Positions 33,176 to 41,835 of a DNA stretch of 64,000 nucleotides are shown here, one piece after another. The number at the start of each line of letters is the position of its first letter. The stretch's first letter is position 1. The notes below the pieces were generated by a model that was given only the letters and a program-made list of their open reading frames with translations, was not told where the DNA came from and searched no databases. Where the stretch lies: assembly GCF_900129345.1 (NCBI RefSeq), contig NZ_FQVK01000019.1:1-64000 (forward strand), written 5' to 3'. Made by a program: the position numbers and the translations under genes. The DNA is from Ruegeria intermedia. GTDB taxonomy: Bacteria; Pseudomonadota; Alphaproteobacteria; Rhodobacterales; Rhodobacteraceae.

Positions 33176-35239
33176 TTACGCCCCAGGATTTTTGTAGAGG
33201 CCGCGCCAGTCGATGGCCTTGGCGCCGAAGTCGAGGCGGCACTTGATCTCGACGCCGTCGACGTCGAAACCGTTGCGGGTCTCGATATAGGCGCCCTGCT
33301 GGCCCTCGAGATAGGCGTATTCGATGGTGTCGATCTGGTTCGGCGAGGCCGCCAGGTACCAGGCCTTGTCGCTCGCCGCATCCAGCCGCGGCTCGGCAAT
33401 CGGCGTGAGCGTGCGGATCGATTGCGGCACCACGTTGCCGCTCTGGGCGGGCACGAGGTTCTGGGCCACCAGCTGCTCGGCCTTCAGTTCCAGCGCCGCC
33501 GGGACGATCAGGAAGGCGGGCCGGATGTTCAGCACCGTCTTCTTGTCGAGCCCGGTCTGCTTGCGCATTGCCGCGCGCGCCGCGCCCACGCTGTCGACCC
33601 CGAGCGCCGTGCCGCTGCCGGCGAGGTTCTTGTGGGTCGAATGGAACAGCGCCGTGCCATCCGCCATGGCAGGGTTCGACGTCACGATGTCCCAGACCAC
33701 GTCCGACTCCAGCTGGGCGATGGAGTTGCCGTACATCGCCGGGATCCGGGTGAAGGCGTCGAGGTCGTCGTTGATCAGCACCTGCCGGGTGATCGCGACG
33801 ACGCGGCCGTAGGTCTCGATGCGGTAGCTCTCCTTGCTCTCGCCGAGCGTGCCGCGCTTGAACTCGCCGCTCTCGCCGACCTTGAGGAGCTGCGGCGCTT
33901 CGCCCAGCTGGACGCGGTGCATCGCCTTGAAGTCGGTGGCCAGCACCTGCCGGCAGAAGAGCGGGAAGGTCCGCGGATAGGCCTCGTAGGCCTGGCGCAG
34001 CGTCTTGTTGGTGACGGCTGCGAGGATCTCGGGGAAGTCCGAGGTCGAATGCAGCGCCCGCGTCGCCACCTCGTCGCGGGAGAGGCCGCGGGTGCTGACG
34101 CCCGCCGTCTCGAGGCTTTCGCGGGCGAGTTCCATCAGTGTCATGCCGCGATACTCGCGAGCCGCGTCCTCCAGCGGGAACAGCGTCGGGCTGTAGCGGT
34201 GCAGCAGCGCGTTCGAGATCGCCTCGCGCCGCGTGACCGTGGCGTCGCGCCCGCCGAGCGGGATCGAGACATGGGGAAAGGTCCGCGTCTCGTCGGCCTT
34301 GGCCGCAACCTGGTCGAGGATCAGCCGGCGCGCTTCGTCGATGGAGACGCCGCGCTTGATCAGGTCGTCGGCAAAGCCGCGCTCGAGCTGGAGCTTGTCG
34401 GCGAGGCCATGGATCGTGGAGACGCGCTCGCGCTCCTGCGCGCGGGCCTCGCTGACCAGAGCGTCGGTGTCAGCGCTGCGGCTGCGGTCCGCCGGCGCCG
34501 GGTCGGCCGCGGGCTTCGTCGCCTTGGGCCTGGTGTCGGCGGCGCGGGTCTGCGTGTCGGCAGCGCCGGTCTTGTCGTCGGTCATGCTCGTCTCCTCGGG
34601 CACTGCGGTGTCACTCGTCTGTTCGGCCGTCTCGGCCGTGGTCGCGGTCCTGTCGGTCATCGGGGATGCTCCTTCGCTGGTGGGGGCGTCCCGGCGGTGG
34701 AGGACGCATGTCTGGTGTTCGCGGTGCGCACGGAAGCCGGCGGCGGGATCGGCGCCGACCGGCACGGCGGAGATCTCGAAGGGCGTCCAGTCCACCGCCC
34801 GCCAGAGTTCGCGCTGGCCGTCAGGCTTCGAGATCTCGAAGCGGTGGACCTGGTAGCCGATGGAGACCGCGCGGATGTGCCCGGCCTCGATGTCGCGCCA
34901 GATGTCGCCGACGGCGTCGCGCTCCGAGAGGCGGATGCGGGCGATGCCTTGTCCGTTCTCGATCCGGGCCGAGCCTGGGACGACCGAGCCGATCACCGCG
35001 TCGAGATCGTGCGCCTCGTGCACCTTCAGGAATGGCGCGCCCGCGTTCAGCCGCTCGAGCCGCACATGCTCGGGCGCCATGCTGAGTTCCTCGTCATGCG
35101 GCTCGCCGAAGAGCGCGGCGCGCCGCACGCGGGCGCCGGTCGACCAGATCACCTCGACGCTGCGGGTCTCCGGGTCGATGCTGGCAGGCCGCAGCTCCGC
35201 CGACCGGCGGAACGCCGGCAGTTCGATCGTCTGCTCCAT
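33176..35239 (-). CDS. Prohead protease-major capsid protein fusion
   Basis: A 687-residue single-chain fusion. Residues 1-160 resemble a U35-type HK97 prohead protease (VWSTGARVRR-like opening, FLKVHEAHDLDAVIGSV with the likely catalytic His, and AVSIGYQVHRFE). Residues 190-300 are a charged Thr/Ala/Asp-rich, scaffold-like linker with a coiled coil. Residues 330-680 are a Mu gpT-type major capsid domain (AYPRTFPLFCRQVLATDFK, then STHKNLAGSG). The protease domain would be freed and the delta segment removed during capsid maturation. The ATG at 35239 was chosen; in-frame sequence further upstream shadows the portal gene. Fused protease-capsid proteins are known but less common than separate genes. 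Confidence 0.9.
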   Translation of the reverse strand: MEQTIELPAFRRSAELRPASIDPETRSVEVIWSTGARVRRAALFGEPHDEELSMAPEHVRLERLNAGAPFLKVHEAHDLDAVIGSVVPGSARIENGQGIARIRLSERDAVGDIWRDIEAGHIRAVSIGYQVHRFEISKPDGQRELWRAVDWTPFEISAVPVGADPAAGFRAHREHQTCVLHRRDAPTSEGASPMTDRTATTAETAEQTSDTAVPEETSMTDDKTGAADTQTRAADTRPKATKPAADPAPADRSRSADTDALVSEARAQERERVSTIHGLADKLQLERGFADDLIKRGVSIDEARRLILDQVAAKADETRTFPHVSIPLGGRDATVTRREAISNALLHRYSPTLFPLEDAAREYRGMTLMELARESLETAGVSTRGLSRDEVATRALHSTSDFPEILAAVTNKTLRQAYEAYPRTFPLFCRQVLATDFKAMHRVQLGEAPQLLKVGESGEFKRGTLGESKESYRIETYGRVVAITRQVLINDDLDAFTRIPAMYGNSIAQLESDVVWDIVTSNPAMADGTALFHSTHKNLAGSGTALGVDSVGAARAAMRKQTGLDKKTVLNIRPAFLIVPAALELKAEQLVAQNLVPAQSGNVVPQSIRTLTPIAEPRLDAASDKAWYLAASPNQIDTIEYAYLEGQQGAYIETRNGFDVDGVEIKCRLDFGAKAIDWRGLYKNPGA

Positions 35240-35252
35240 GAATGAATCCTCG

Positions 35253-36764
35253 TCAGGCCGCGTCAGTTTCCGGATCGTCCGGATCGGTCGCGGGGTCGGC
35301 CGGCACATTCGACTGCGCGCTGCCAGTCTTGGTGACGCGGCGCGGGTCGCTGTCGAGCACGAGACCCAGCTCGTCGAGCTTGGCGTTCGTGGCCGCGATC
35401 TCGGCCAGCACCGCGTCGGGGTTGCGGCCCTGCCGGGCGATGGCCTCGGCAAGCGTCTTGGTGCCAGAACGGATGGCGAGCAGGTCGGCCATCGCGTCCT
35501 TCTGCGGATCGACCGCCTCGAACTTCGGCGGCGACCACTCGACCGGCACCTCGGGCGTGGGAATGCGCCCCGCCGCCCATGCGGCCTCGGTGAACCAGCG
35601 CCAGACCGGCGCACAGAACATCGGGATGAAGAGCTGCCACTGCACCGCGTCGATCATCCGGCGGAACTCCACGAGGCCCGCCCGGATCGAGGAATAGTTC
35701 ACCTGGCTGAGATCCCCGGTCAGCAGCTCGTAGGGCACGCGGAACCCGGCGGCGATGGTGTGCAGGCTGGCCCGCTTGTATTCGCCATAGCCGCCGGTGG
35801 CAGCCGGCTGGTTGAAGCGGATGTCCTTTCCGCCGCGTGCATAGGCGATGAGGCCGGGCTCAAACTGCTCGACCCGATTGCCGTCGGCATCGACCACCGC
35901 GGGCGCGATGCCCTGCTGCGCCTCCTCGTCGCCGAAGACGATGGCCGTGACGCAGGCTTCGGTCTTCTTGCGCACGATCTCCGCCACCTCGTAGTCGTCA
36001 AGGTCGCGCAGGGCCCGGATCACCGGCGCGCCCCAGGGCACGCCGCGCGCCTGCGTGCGCTGCTTCTCGTAGACATGGGCGATCTCGCTGGCCGGCACCG
36101 CGCGGCTGGTAAGCCCGCCCGTCAGGCTGAGCGTGGCATCGCCTGGATGGGCGCCGAAGAGCCAGTAGGCCCGGCGCCGGCCGAGTGCGTCGAACTCGAT
36201 CCCTTGCACCGCCTGTCCAGACCCGAGCGCGCCGTTGCAGGTGGCGTCGAGGAAGTCGGCCTCGAGCAGTTGCAGCTGCACGGGTGGCATGACGCCGTCC
36301 CCCGGGCGCCGCGGGCGGCGGCGCACCAGCACCTCGCCGGCCTCGACCATCTCGCGGCAGGCGAGCGTCTGCAGCCCGTAGAAGTCGAGCTGGCCGTCCG
36401 CGTCGCAGTCCGCTGTCCAGCGGGTGAACAGGGCGTCGGCCTTCCCGTCCAGCTTGTCGTCTCCGCTCGCGGCGCGCGGCATGATCCCCGCGCCGACGAT
36501 GTTGTTGACCAGCACCGACACCGCCTTGGCGGCGTGCGGGTTGTTGCGCACCAGATCCCGCATCCGGTCCCGCAGAAGCGCTCCGGCCCGGCCGATCTCG
36601 GCATCCGCCGAGGATCCCGGCGCGTGCCAGCCGTCGGTGCGCCGGCCGCGGGCCGCACCCTCGTAGGAGCGGGCGAGCCCCTCGAAGGCCTGCCGCGCAA
36701 GCACGCGCCGCGTGGCCGTGCGCGGGGCGACCGAGGCGATGGCCCTGTCGAGCCAGGAGACCAT
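35253..36764 (-). CDS. Phage portal protein (lambda family)
   Basis: A 503-residue lambda-type portal protein (PF05136). Family features are the DMRDLVRNNPHAAKAVSVLVNN-like helix near 68-88, the GVPWGAPVIRALRDLDDYE segment near 240-260, and the FVYELLTGDLSQVNYSS-type region near 350. Twelve copies would form the DNA channel at one capsid vertex. It overlaps the gpW-like gene by one base and is followed 13 bp later by the protease-capsid gene, matching the lambda order terminase-gpW-portal-protease. Confidence 0.92.
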   Translation of the reverse strand: MVSWLDRAIASVAPRTATRRVLARQAFEGLARSYEGAARGRRTDGWHAPGSSADAEIGRAGALLRDRMRDLVRNNPHAAKAVSVLVNNIVGAGIMPRAASGDDKLDGKADALFTRWTADCDADGQLDFYGLQTLACREMVEAGEVLVRRRPRRPGDGVMPPVQLQLLEADFLDATCNGALGSGQAVQGIEFDALGRRRAYWLFGAHPGDATLSLTGGLTSRAVPASEIAHVYEKQRTQARGVPWGAPVIRALRDLDDYEVAEIVRKKTEACVTAIVFGDEEAQQGIAPAVVDADGNRVEQFEPGLIAYARGGKDIRFNQPAATGGYGEYKRASLHTIAAGFRVPYELLTGDLSQVNYSSIRAGLVEFRRMIDAVQWQLFIPMFCAPVWRWFTEAAWAAGRIPTPEVPVEWSPPKFEAVDPQKDAMADLLAIRSGTKTLAEAIARQGRNPDAVLAEIAATNAKLDELGLVLDSDPRRVTKTGSAQSNVPADPATDPDDPETDAA

Positions 36765-36967
36765 CAGCGGTCCCCGCGCGAGAAGCCGGCGAAGCCCGCG
36801 ATGGGCCGCGCCGTGGCGCCGGCGATCTGTCGTTCGATGGTGCGGATGCGCCCGAGCAGGTCCTCGGCCGAGCCGTAGTCCACGGTCTTGCCGTCATAGC
36901 TCACCCGTGTCGTCCCGCTCGCATAAGCGCGCCGCAGCGCCGCCAGTTCCGCTTCCGTCCAGGTCAT
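36764..36967 (-). CDS. gpW-like head-tail joining protein
   Basis: A 67-residue protein starting MTWTEAELAALRRAYASGTTRV; the first half is the gpW/phage_GPW helix-strand pattern and the conserved TVDYGSAEDLLGRIRTIE follows. Such small proteins plug the head-tail junction in lambda. The gene lies between terminase and portal, as expected. Confidence 0.85.
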   Translation of the reverse strand: MTWTEAELAALRRAYASGTTRVSYDGKTVDYGSAEDLLGRIRTIERQIAGATARPIAGFAGFSRGDR

Positions 36968-37050
36968 GCCCTTCGCTCCCGCTCAGTGCGTTCGTCCCTC
37001 GCGACGCTCCACTGGAGCCTCGCGTCCGCTGCGCGGACCGGTCCTCACCA

Positions 37051-39045
37051 TCAAAACCATCCTTCCCGCCGCCCGAGCCAATCGGAGCGGCGCTTGCCTT
37101 GCATGCACTGATCGGGCCGCCCGATCCGACCGGCCGGGCTGTCCATTCCACTCGGCACGCCGAGCTGCGCTTCCAGATCGGCCCATGTCGCCTCGGGCCA
37201 GCGGTCCGCCCCCGCGATCCAGGCCGCGGCACGAGCATAGACCCGGCAGTCCAGCGCCTCGTTACGCTCGCGGATCTTCTGCCATTCGAGCTTCGCGAAG
37301 CCGCGGCGATTGCGCACCGTCACCAGCTGCTCGGCCGTCAGCTGCCGGATCCACTCGGTGTCGGCCCAGCCGGGCAGATGCAACGTGCCCGGCGGGAACG
37401 CAGCACCTTCCTCCAGCTCTTCCGCGGTCGGCCGCGCCAGCCGCAGGAAGCGATAGGTCTCGGCCTTGAAGGTCGAGGTGGCCACGGTCCAGAGCCGGGC
37501 CCCACGGCGCAGGCGCTTCCCGCCGGCGGTCGCGTCCACGAAAGTCGGCCCCGAAACCGGGCTGGCCCGGTTGAAGCCCTCGAGCCCCTTCACGGGCGCC
37601 ACCTGCGCGAAACCAACCGAGCGCGACCAGGCGTAAACGGCGGCCGTCTCATAGCCGGTGTCGATGGCCAGCTTTGCCAGGCCCAGTTCCGCGCCGCCGG
37701 CATGTCGCCAGTTGCGGCCCAGCAGATCGGTCAGCGCCTCCCAAGCCTCGGGCTGGGCCGGCCCGCCCTCGATCACGACATGATCGACGAGCCAGCTTTC
37801 CAGCCCACGACCCCAGGCCCAGACATCGACCTCGATCCGATCCTTCTGCACGTCGGCGCCGGCGGTCAGGAACAACCCACCAGCGGGAACTGTGCCCGCC
37901 GGCCAGTCCTCGCGCCGTTCGGCGATCCGCTGCCAGTCCGGCGCGTCGCCGGTCTCGATCCAGGTCTCGCCGAGCACGGTGTTGCGGAACACGCGCTCGG
38001 CCTCGTCGGACCCCGTCGCCGCCTCCTTGTCGCGCGCGATGTCGGCCCAGCTCTTCCACCCCGGCGGCGAATAGAGCGCCGAGAGATGAAACCCCACCGT
38101 CCGCGCATCACGAGCCTCGGCAGTCGCGCGCCATTCGCCTGCCGCCAGCATCGCCGGCTTGTGGTGTTCCTCGATCGCGGTCTCGCAGGCATCGCAATGA
38201 TAGGCCGCCGTCTCCGGTTTGCCCTTCTGCCAGCGCAGCCGCTCGAACCGCAGCCACTGCATCGCGCCGCAATGCGGGCACGGCACGAAGAAGCGGCGCT
38301 GGTCGCTCGCCTCGTACTCCCGCTCGATCCGGCTGACGCCGCGGATCGTCGGCGTCGAGACCAGGAACACCTTCCGGCGGTGCGCGAAGGTCAGCGAGCG
38401 CGCCTCGGCGAGCCCGACCGGGTCGCCTTCCTCGTCGGCCGAGGCCGGATAGGCGTCGACCTCGTCGAGGAAGACGTAGCGCGCCGGCATCGAGCGCAGG
38501 CCCACGGCCGAGTTCGCGCCGGTCATCACCAGCACGCCGCCGGGGAAATCCTTCGACAGCTGCGTGTTGCCGCTGTCGCGCGCCCGCGCCGGGCGGACAC
38601 GCTCCTTCAGCGCCGGGCTCTCCTCGATCAGCGGGTCGATCCGCTGGCGCGAGTTGCGCTTGGCCAGTTCCACCGTCGGCTGGACCGCGAGCATCGGCCC
38701 GGGCGCATGGTGAATCACGAAGCCGATCCAGTTGTTGCCGGCCTCCGTCGCGCCGACCTGCGCGGCCTTCATGAACACGACCCGCTGCGCAGGATGGCCG
38801 GGCGAGAGCGCATCCATGATCGCCCGCATGTAGGGCGTGCGCTCGGTGCGATAGCGGCCGGGCTCGGCGCTCGCGCGCGAACTCAGCCAGCGGTGCCTGT
38901 CCGACCATTCCGAGACGGTCAGCCAGGGATCGGGCGTGAGCCCGTGGCCCCAGGCCCGGAGCAGCGCCTCCGCCCCGTCAAAGGTCGCGATATCCTCAGA
39001 GGGCGATCCGGGGCTGGGCGAGTTCCTCGAGATGGGCGCGGACAT
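37051..39045 (-). CDS. terL: Terminase large subunit (GpA family)
   Basis: A 664-residue GpA-type terminase large subunit. The N-terminal ATPase shows a Walker A-like segment in the KAAQVGATEAGNNWIG region near 95 and Walker B/catalytic carboxylates in YVFLDEVDAYP near 195. A zinc-like Cys pair set (CPHCG, then CDACE) lies near 255-285, and the C-terminal nuclease domain carries acidic residues (AGADVQKDRIEVDVW near 390; LAIDTGYET near 465). It packages DNA into proheads and makes cos-like cuts. It overlaps the small subunit gene by 50 bp. The length is normal for the family. Confidence 0.93.
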   Translation of the reverse strand: MSAPISRNSPSPGSPSEDIATFDGAEALLRAWGHGLTPDPWLTVSEWSDRHRWLSSRASAEPGRYRTERTPYMRAIMDALSPGHPAQRVVFMKAAQVGATEAGNNWIGFVIHHAPGPMLAVQPTVELAKRNSRQRIDPLIEESPALKERVRPARARDSGNTQLSKDFPGGVLVMTGANSAVGLRSMPARYVFLDEVDAYPASADEEGDPVGLAEARSLTFAHRRKVFLVSTPTIRGVSRIEREYEASDQRRFFVPCPHCGAMQWLRFERLRWQKGKPETAAYHCDACETAIEEHHKPAMLAAGEWRATAEARDARTVGFHLSALYSPPGWKSWADIARDKEAATGSDEAERVFRNTVLGETWIETGDAPDWQRIAERREDWPAGTVPAGGLFLTAGADVQKDRIEVDVWAWGRGLESWLVDHVVIEGGPAQPEAWEALTDLLGRNWRHAGGAELGLAKLAIDTGYETAAVYAWSRSVGFAQVAPVKGLEGFNRASPVSGPTFVDATAGGKRLRRGARLWTVATSTFKAETYRFLRLARPTAEELEEGAAFPPGTLHLPGWADTEWIRQLTAEQLVTVRNRRGFAKLEWQKIRERNEALDCRVYARAAAWIAGADRWPEATWADLEAQLGVPSGMDSPAGRIGRPDQCMQGKRRSDWLGRREGWF

Positions 39046-39553
39046 GGGCCTCCAGAACCTTCTGCATGGCCGCCGTCTCCGTTCCCAACTCCGCCGCCAT
39101 CAGCGCAGCCACCCGCGCCGGCCAGTTGACCCACGCATCGCGTTCCTCGCGCGCGAGCCGGAAGACCAGCGCCGTGGCGCGGTCGCGGTCGACGAGCTCG
39201 CCCTTCAGCTTCGCGAGCCGGATGCGCCGCTCCTGCGCCTTCAGCACCTCATGCGCCGTCTTCGCCTGCAGGAAGGTCGTGCCACCGCCGGTGACCGGCG
39301 CGGCCATGCCCTGTTCCCGCAGCGTGTCGCCAACCGCCGAGACCGCCGCCTCGGGCACGGGTTTCATCTTGGGCGCCGGCGCCTTCCTGGTCTTCGACGG
39401 GTCGGTTGCGTCCGCCCGCCGCTTGTCGGAGGCCGCGGCGTCGATGCTGCCGTCCTCGTGCAGGACGAGCCGGCCGGCGGCCTTCGCCTTCTGGATCGCG
39501 CCCCGCGACAGCCCGACATGGGCGGCATACTGGCGCTCGCTCATGCCCTGCAT
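38996..39553 (-). CDS. terS: Terminase small subunit-like DNA-packaging protein
   Basis: A 185-residue protein with an N-terminal winged-helix/HTH (MSERQYAAHVGLSRGAIQKAK), a Lys/Pro-rich linker, and a C-terminal helical part with RLAREERDAWVNWPARVAA, the pattern of Nu1-type small terminases. It recognises packaging sites and directs the large subunit. It is the first gene of the structural operon, divergent from two rightward genes. Confidence 0.88.
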   Translation of the reverse strand: MQGMSERQYAAHVGLSRGAIQKAKAAGRLVLHEDGSIDAAASDKRRADATDPSKTRKAPAPKMKPVPEAAVSAVGDTLREQGMAAPVTGGGTTFLQAKTAHEVLKAQERRIRLAKLKGELVDRDRATALVFRLAREERDAWVNWPARVAALMAAELGTETAAMQKVLEAHVRAHLEELAQPRIAL

Positions 39554-39584
39554 CGCCAGCCCCGATTATCATTCAAAGTCAGTC

Positions 39585-39603
39585 GCTTATCGAGTTGATA
39601 AGC
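39585..39603. promoter_or_regulatory. Palindrome in the divergent promoter region
   Basis: A perfect 7-bp inverted repeat GCTTATC-GAGTT-GATAAGC lies in the 110-bp gap between the leftward terminase operon and a rightward gene. It is A/T-rich against its surroundings and is a reasonable operator for late-gene control. Confidence 0.4.
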
Positions 39604-39663
39604 TGGACGCGTGGAGCGAACGTCCGATCACAAGGACGATGTAACTCACCCGGAGCCACCACG

Positions 39664-39936
39664 ATGACCACCCGCCTGAACCCGATCACCACCCCGCGCT
39701 TTGAGGCCCGCGCCGAGAAGGCGCGCCGGAACAAGGAAGCGGCACTCGCCGCCTTCATCGGCAAGAAGGCCGAGATCGACGAGATGCTCGCCCGCCTGCA
39801 GGCGCTCAGCGACAATCATTTCAACTGCCACCCTGACGAGGTGGGCTGGGCCATGGTCGGCACCCTCGAACACTACGCCAGCCTCCTCAAGCGCATCACC
39901 GACAGCGCCTTCGGCGAGGGCGAACACGCCCGCTGA
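39664..39936 (+). CDS. Small conserved prophage protein, rightward
   Basis: A 90-residue helical protein starting MTTRLNPITTPRFEARAEKARR, with a central coiled-coil stretch and CHPDEVGWAMVGTLEHYASLL. It has no membrane segment or motif I can name. It is one of only two rightward genes inside the phage block and is preceded by GGAG. The ATG at 39664 was chosen because upstream in-frame sequence overlaps the small terminase. The orientation suggests separate, perhaps constitutive, expression. Confidence 0.65.
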   Translation: MTTRLNPITTPRFEARAEKARRNKEAALAAFIGKKAEIDEMLARLQALSDNHFNCHPDEVGWAMVGTLEHYASLLKRITDSAFGEGEHAR

Positions 39937-40031
39937 TCTCCGGCCCAGCCGGAACTCCTGCCGCGCGCCCTGCGCGGCTCGGGGTCGTAGAAGGCGCCGC
40001 ATGACGCGGGCCCGAATACGGAGACGACCCC

Positions 40032-40550
40032 ATGACACAGATCCAGCTTTCCGACGCCCAAGCCGTCATCCTGTCCACTGCCTGCGCGCGCGAGGACGGA
40101 GCGGTGTTTCCCGTCACCGCCAGCCTCAAGGGCGGCGCGGTCGGCAACGTCTGCAAGAGCCTCCTCAAGCAGGGCCTGATCGAGGAAATCGCCGCCACGG
40201 ACCTCAACACGGTCTGGCGGCACGACGAGGAGCGCGGCCCGATCACGCTGCGCGCCACCCCGCTCGCCTACAGCACCCTCGGGATCACGGACGAGCAGGA
40301 TGAGACGCCGCCGGTGGAAACGCCGACCGCCCCGATCCAGCGCCGGAAGGGCACCAAGCAGGAAACCCTGATCGAGATGCTCCGCGCCGAGGGCGGCGCG
40401 ACCATCGATGAGATCGCCACGGCCCTCGACTGGAGGCCGCACACCATTCGCGGGGCCATGTCCGGCGCGCTCAAGAAGAAGCTCGGCCTGACCATCACCT
40501 CGGAGAAGGTCGAGGGGCGGGGAAGGGCCTACATGATCGCCGACGACTGA
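40032..40550 (+). CDS. DUF3489 domain protein
   Basis: A 172-residue protein with an N-terminal region of winged-helix character (LSDAQAVILSTACARED) and a C-terminal DUF3489 domain (GTKQETLIEMLRAEGGATID, then WRPHTIRGAMSGALKKK), a DNA-binding-like winged-helix repeat. It might regulate phage genes. It follows the previous rightward gene by 95 bp and converges with the leftward methyltransferase operon. Confidence 0.85.
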   Translation: MTQIQLSDAQAVILSTACAREDGAVFPVTASLKGGAVGNVCKSLLKQGLIEEIAATDLNTVWRHDEERGPITLRATPLAYSTLGITDEQDETPPVETPTAPIQRRKGTKQETLIEMLRAEGGATIDEIATALDWRPHTIRGAMSGALKKKLGLTITSEKVEGRGRAYMIADD

Positions 40551-40604
40551 CGCCGCACACCAGCACGGACCCGATGTCGCCGTCCCACATGGGGCGGCGG
40601 CATG

Positions 40605-40829
40605 TCATCGTGCCCCGCGCACCCGGATCGCCTCGAAAAGCCGCCGCAGGGCGAAGGAGCGTGCGATCGACACGATGGTGAAGATGCCGCCCATCTTCAG
40701 GTTCTGCGCCAGCGTCGTGTGCAGCCCGAAGACCGGGAATATCAGTATCTGCGTCATGACGGCGACGCTGTAGCCCACAGCGACGTTGGCGATGGCCTCG
40801 ACCAGCGACATGAAGCGGGATTGCTTCAT
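40605..40829 (-). CDS. Small prophage membrane protein (DUF7220-like)
   Basis: A 74-residue protein with two hydrophobic segments; the opening MKQSRFMSLVEAIANVAVGY and the conserved QNLKMGGIFTIVSIARSFALRR-type ending match DUF7220 proteins found beside phage replication and methyltransferase genes. The basic C-terminus (RRLFEAIRVRGAR) should be cytoplasmic. The function is unknown. It ends the replication/modification operon. Confidence 0.65.
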   Translation of the reverse strand: MKQSRFMSLVEAIANVAVGYSVAVMTQILIFPVFGLHTTLAQNLKMGGIFTIVSIARSFALRRLFEAIRVRGAR

Positions 40830-40838
40830 CTCGCCACC

Positions 40839-41831
40839 TCATCCATCGGCCAGCAATTCAGCTGCCAGAGTTCGCAGCGCATGCGCCGCGACCAGCGGGA
40901 CCACTCCGTTGCCACATAGCCGAAGCCGGTCCACCCGGTGGGCCAGCCCATCAGCGCCTCGACGAATAGCGGGTTCAAGGTCCGGGGCGTGTCGCAGGAA
41001 CGCCCGCCAGCCATCGGCGTCGCGAGGACCTGGCGGCCAAGCAGGCCGTTCACCGGCGTGTTCGCAAGGCTCGTCGCCCCGTCCTTGTGATCCCGCGCTG
41101 TTGGCGTCATCCACATCCGGCTCACCCCGGTCAGATCGGCCGCCTTGCGCTTGCCCGCACTCGGCTTGTGGCCATCGCCCGCCAGCGGCGTCGGCCAGAG
41201 GCGCAGCATCTCGGTCCGGTTCCCGCCGCTCGACCGCGTCCCGGAGCAGGCGCGCGGGGTCGGCCAGTTCGCAGCCTTCTCGGTGGGCGAGGATGAACAG
41301 CCGCTCACGCTTGTGGGGCGCACCGACTTCCGCCGCCGTGAAGAGGCCCGCCGCAAGGCGGTAGCCCATGTTGACCAGTCCTCCGGCGACTTCGGGAAAG
41401 CCGAGGCGGAGATGATGGGCGACATTCTCGAGGAACACGAAGGGCGGCTCGACCTCGCCGACGATGCGGGCGACATGCGGCCAGAGGTGGCGCGGGTCGT
41501 CCGCCCCACGCCGCTTGCCTGCAACGGAAAACGGCTGGCACGGATAGCCCGCTGTGACGATGTCCACCGCGCCGCGCCACGGGCGGCCGTCAAAGGTGGC
41601 AACGTCGTCCCAGACAGGCGCCGGATCCAGGGCCGTGTCTTCCATCCGCGCCACGAGGATGGCCGCGGCGTAGGCGTCCCGCTCGACGTGACCCACAGTG
41701 CGATATCCGGGGCATGCGAGGTGCAGCCCGAGGTCGAGCCCGCCGGCGCCGGAGCAGAGCGAGAGGCCGAACAGGCACGCGTCGCCGGCTCCGGCAGGCA
41801 GGCCGGAGGAAGGTAGAGCCACGCCATCCAC
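40839..41831 (-). CDS. DNA (cytosine-5) methyltransferase
   Basis: A 330-residue C5-cytosine methyltransferase. Motif I LSLCSGAGGLDLGL is near 23-36, motif IV with the catalytic Cys GYPCQPF near 97, motif VI ENVAHH near 137, motif VIII KRERLFIL near 178, and motif X GNGVVPL near 308. The start is a GTG at 41831. The target-recognition stretch (about 185-300) is short and rich in Asp, Gly and Arg, unlike most C5 enzymes. The same DNA read in another frame gives a second family-like sequence (see findings), so the 3' third may have been frameshifted. No restriction enzyme is adjacent, so protection of phage DNA from host restriction is the likely job. Confidence 0.85.
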   Translation of the reverse strand: MDGVALPSSGLPAGAGDACLFGLSLCSGAGGLDLGLHLACPGYRTVGHVERDAYAAAILVARMEDTALDPAPVWDDVATFDGRPWRGAVDIVTAGYPCQPFSVAGKRRGADDPRHLWPHVARIVGEVEPPFVFLENVAHHLRLGFPEVAGGLVNMGYRLAAGLFTAAEVGAPHKRERLFILAHREGCELADPARLLRDAVERREPDRDAAPLADAAGGRWPQAECGQAQGGRSDRGEPDVDDANSAGSQGRGDEPCEHAGERPAWPPGPRDADGWRAFLRHAPDLEPAIRRGADGLAHRVDRLRLCGNGVVPLVAAHALRTLAAELLADG

Positions 41832-41835
41832 GACA

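Noticed and set aside
33098-39129. Several rightward frames of 670-805 codons opposite capsid, portal and terminase genes
   Set aside because: All are mirrored by recognised leftward structural genes with overlapping starts and stops; none shows a protein family.
17737-39553. A gene transfer agent cluster
   Set aside because: The tail is GTA-like, but the GpA terminase, gpT-type capsid fusion, lysis cassette and linked replication, recombination and methyltransferase genes indicate a prophage.
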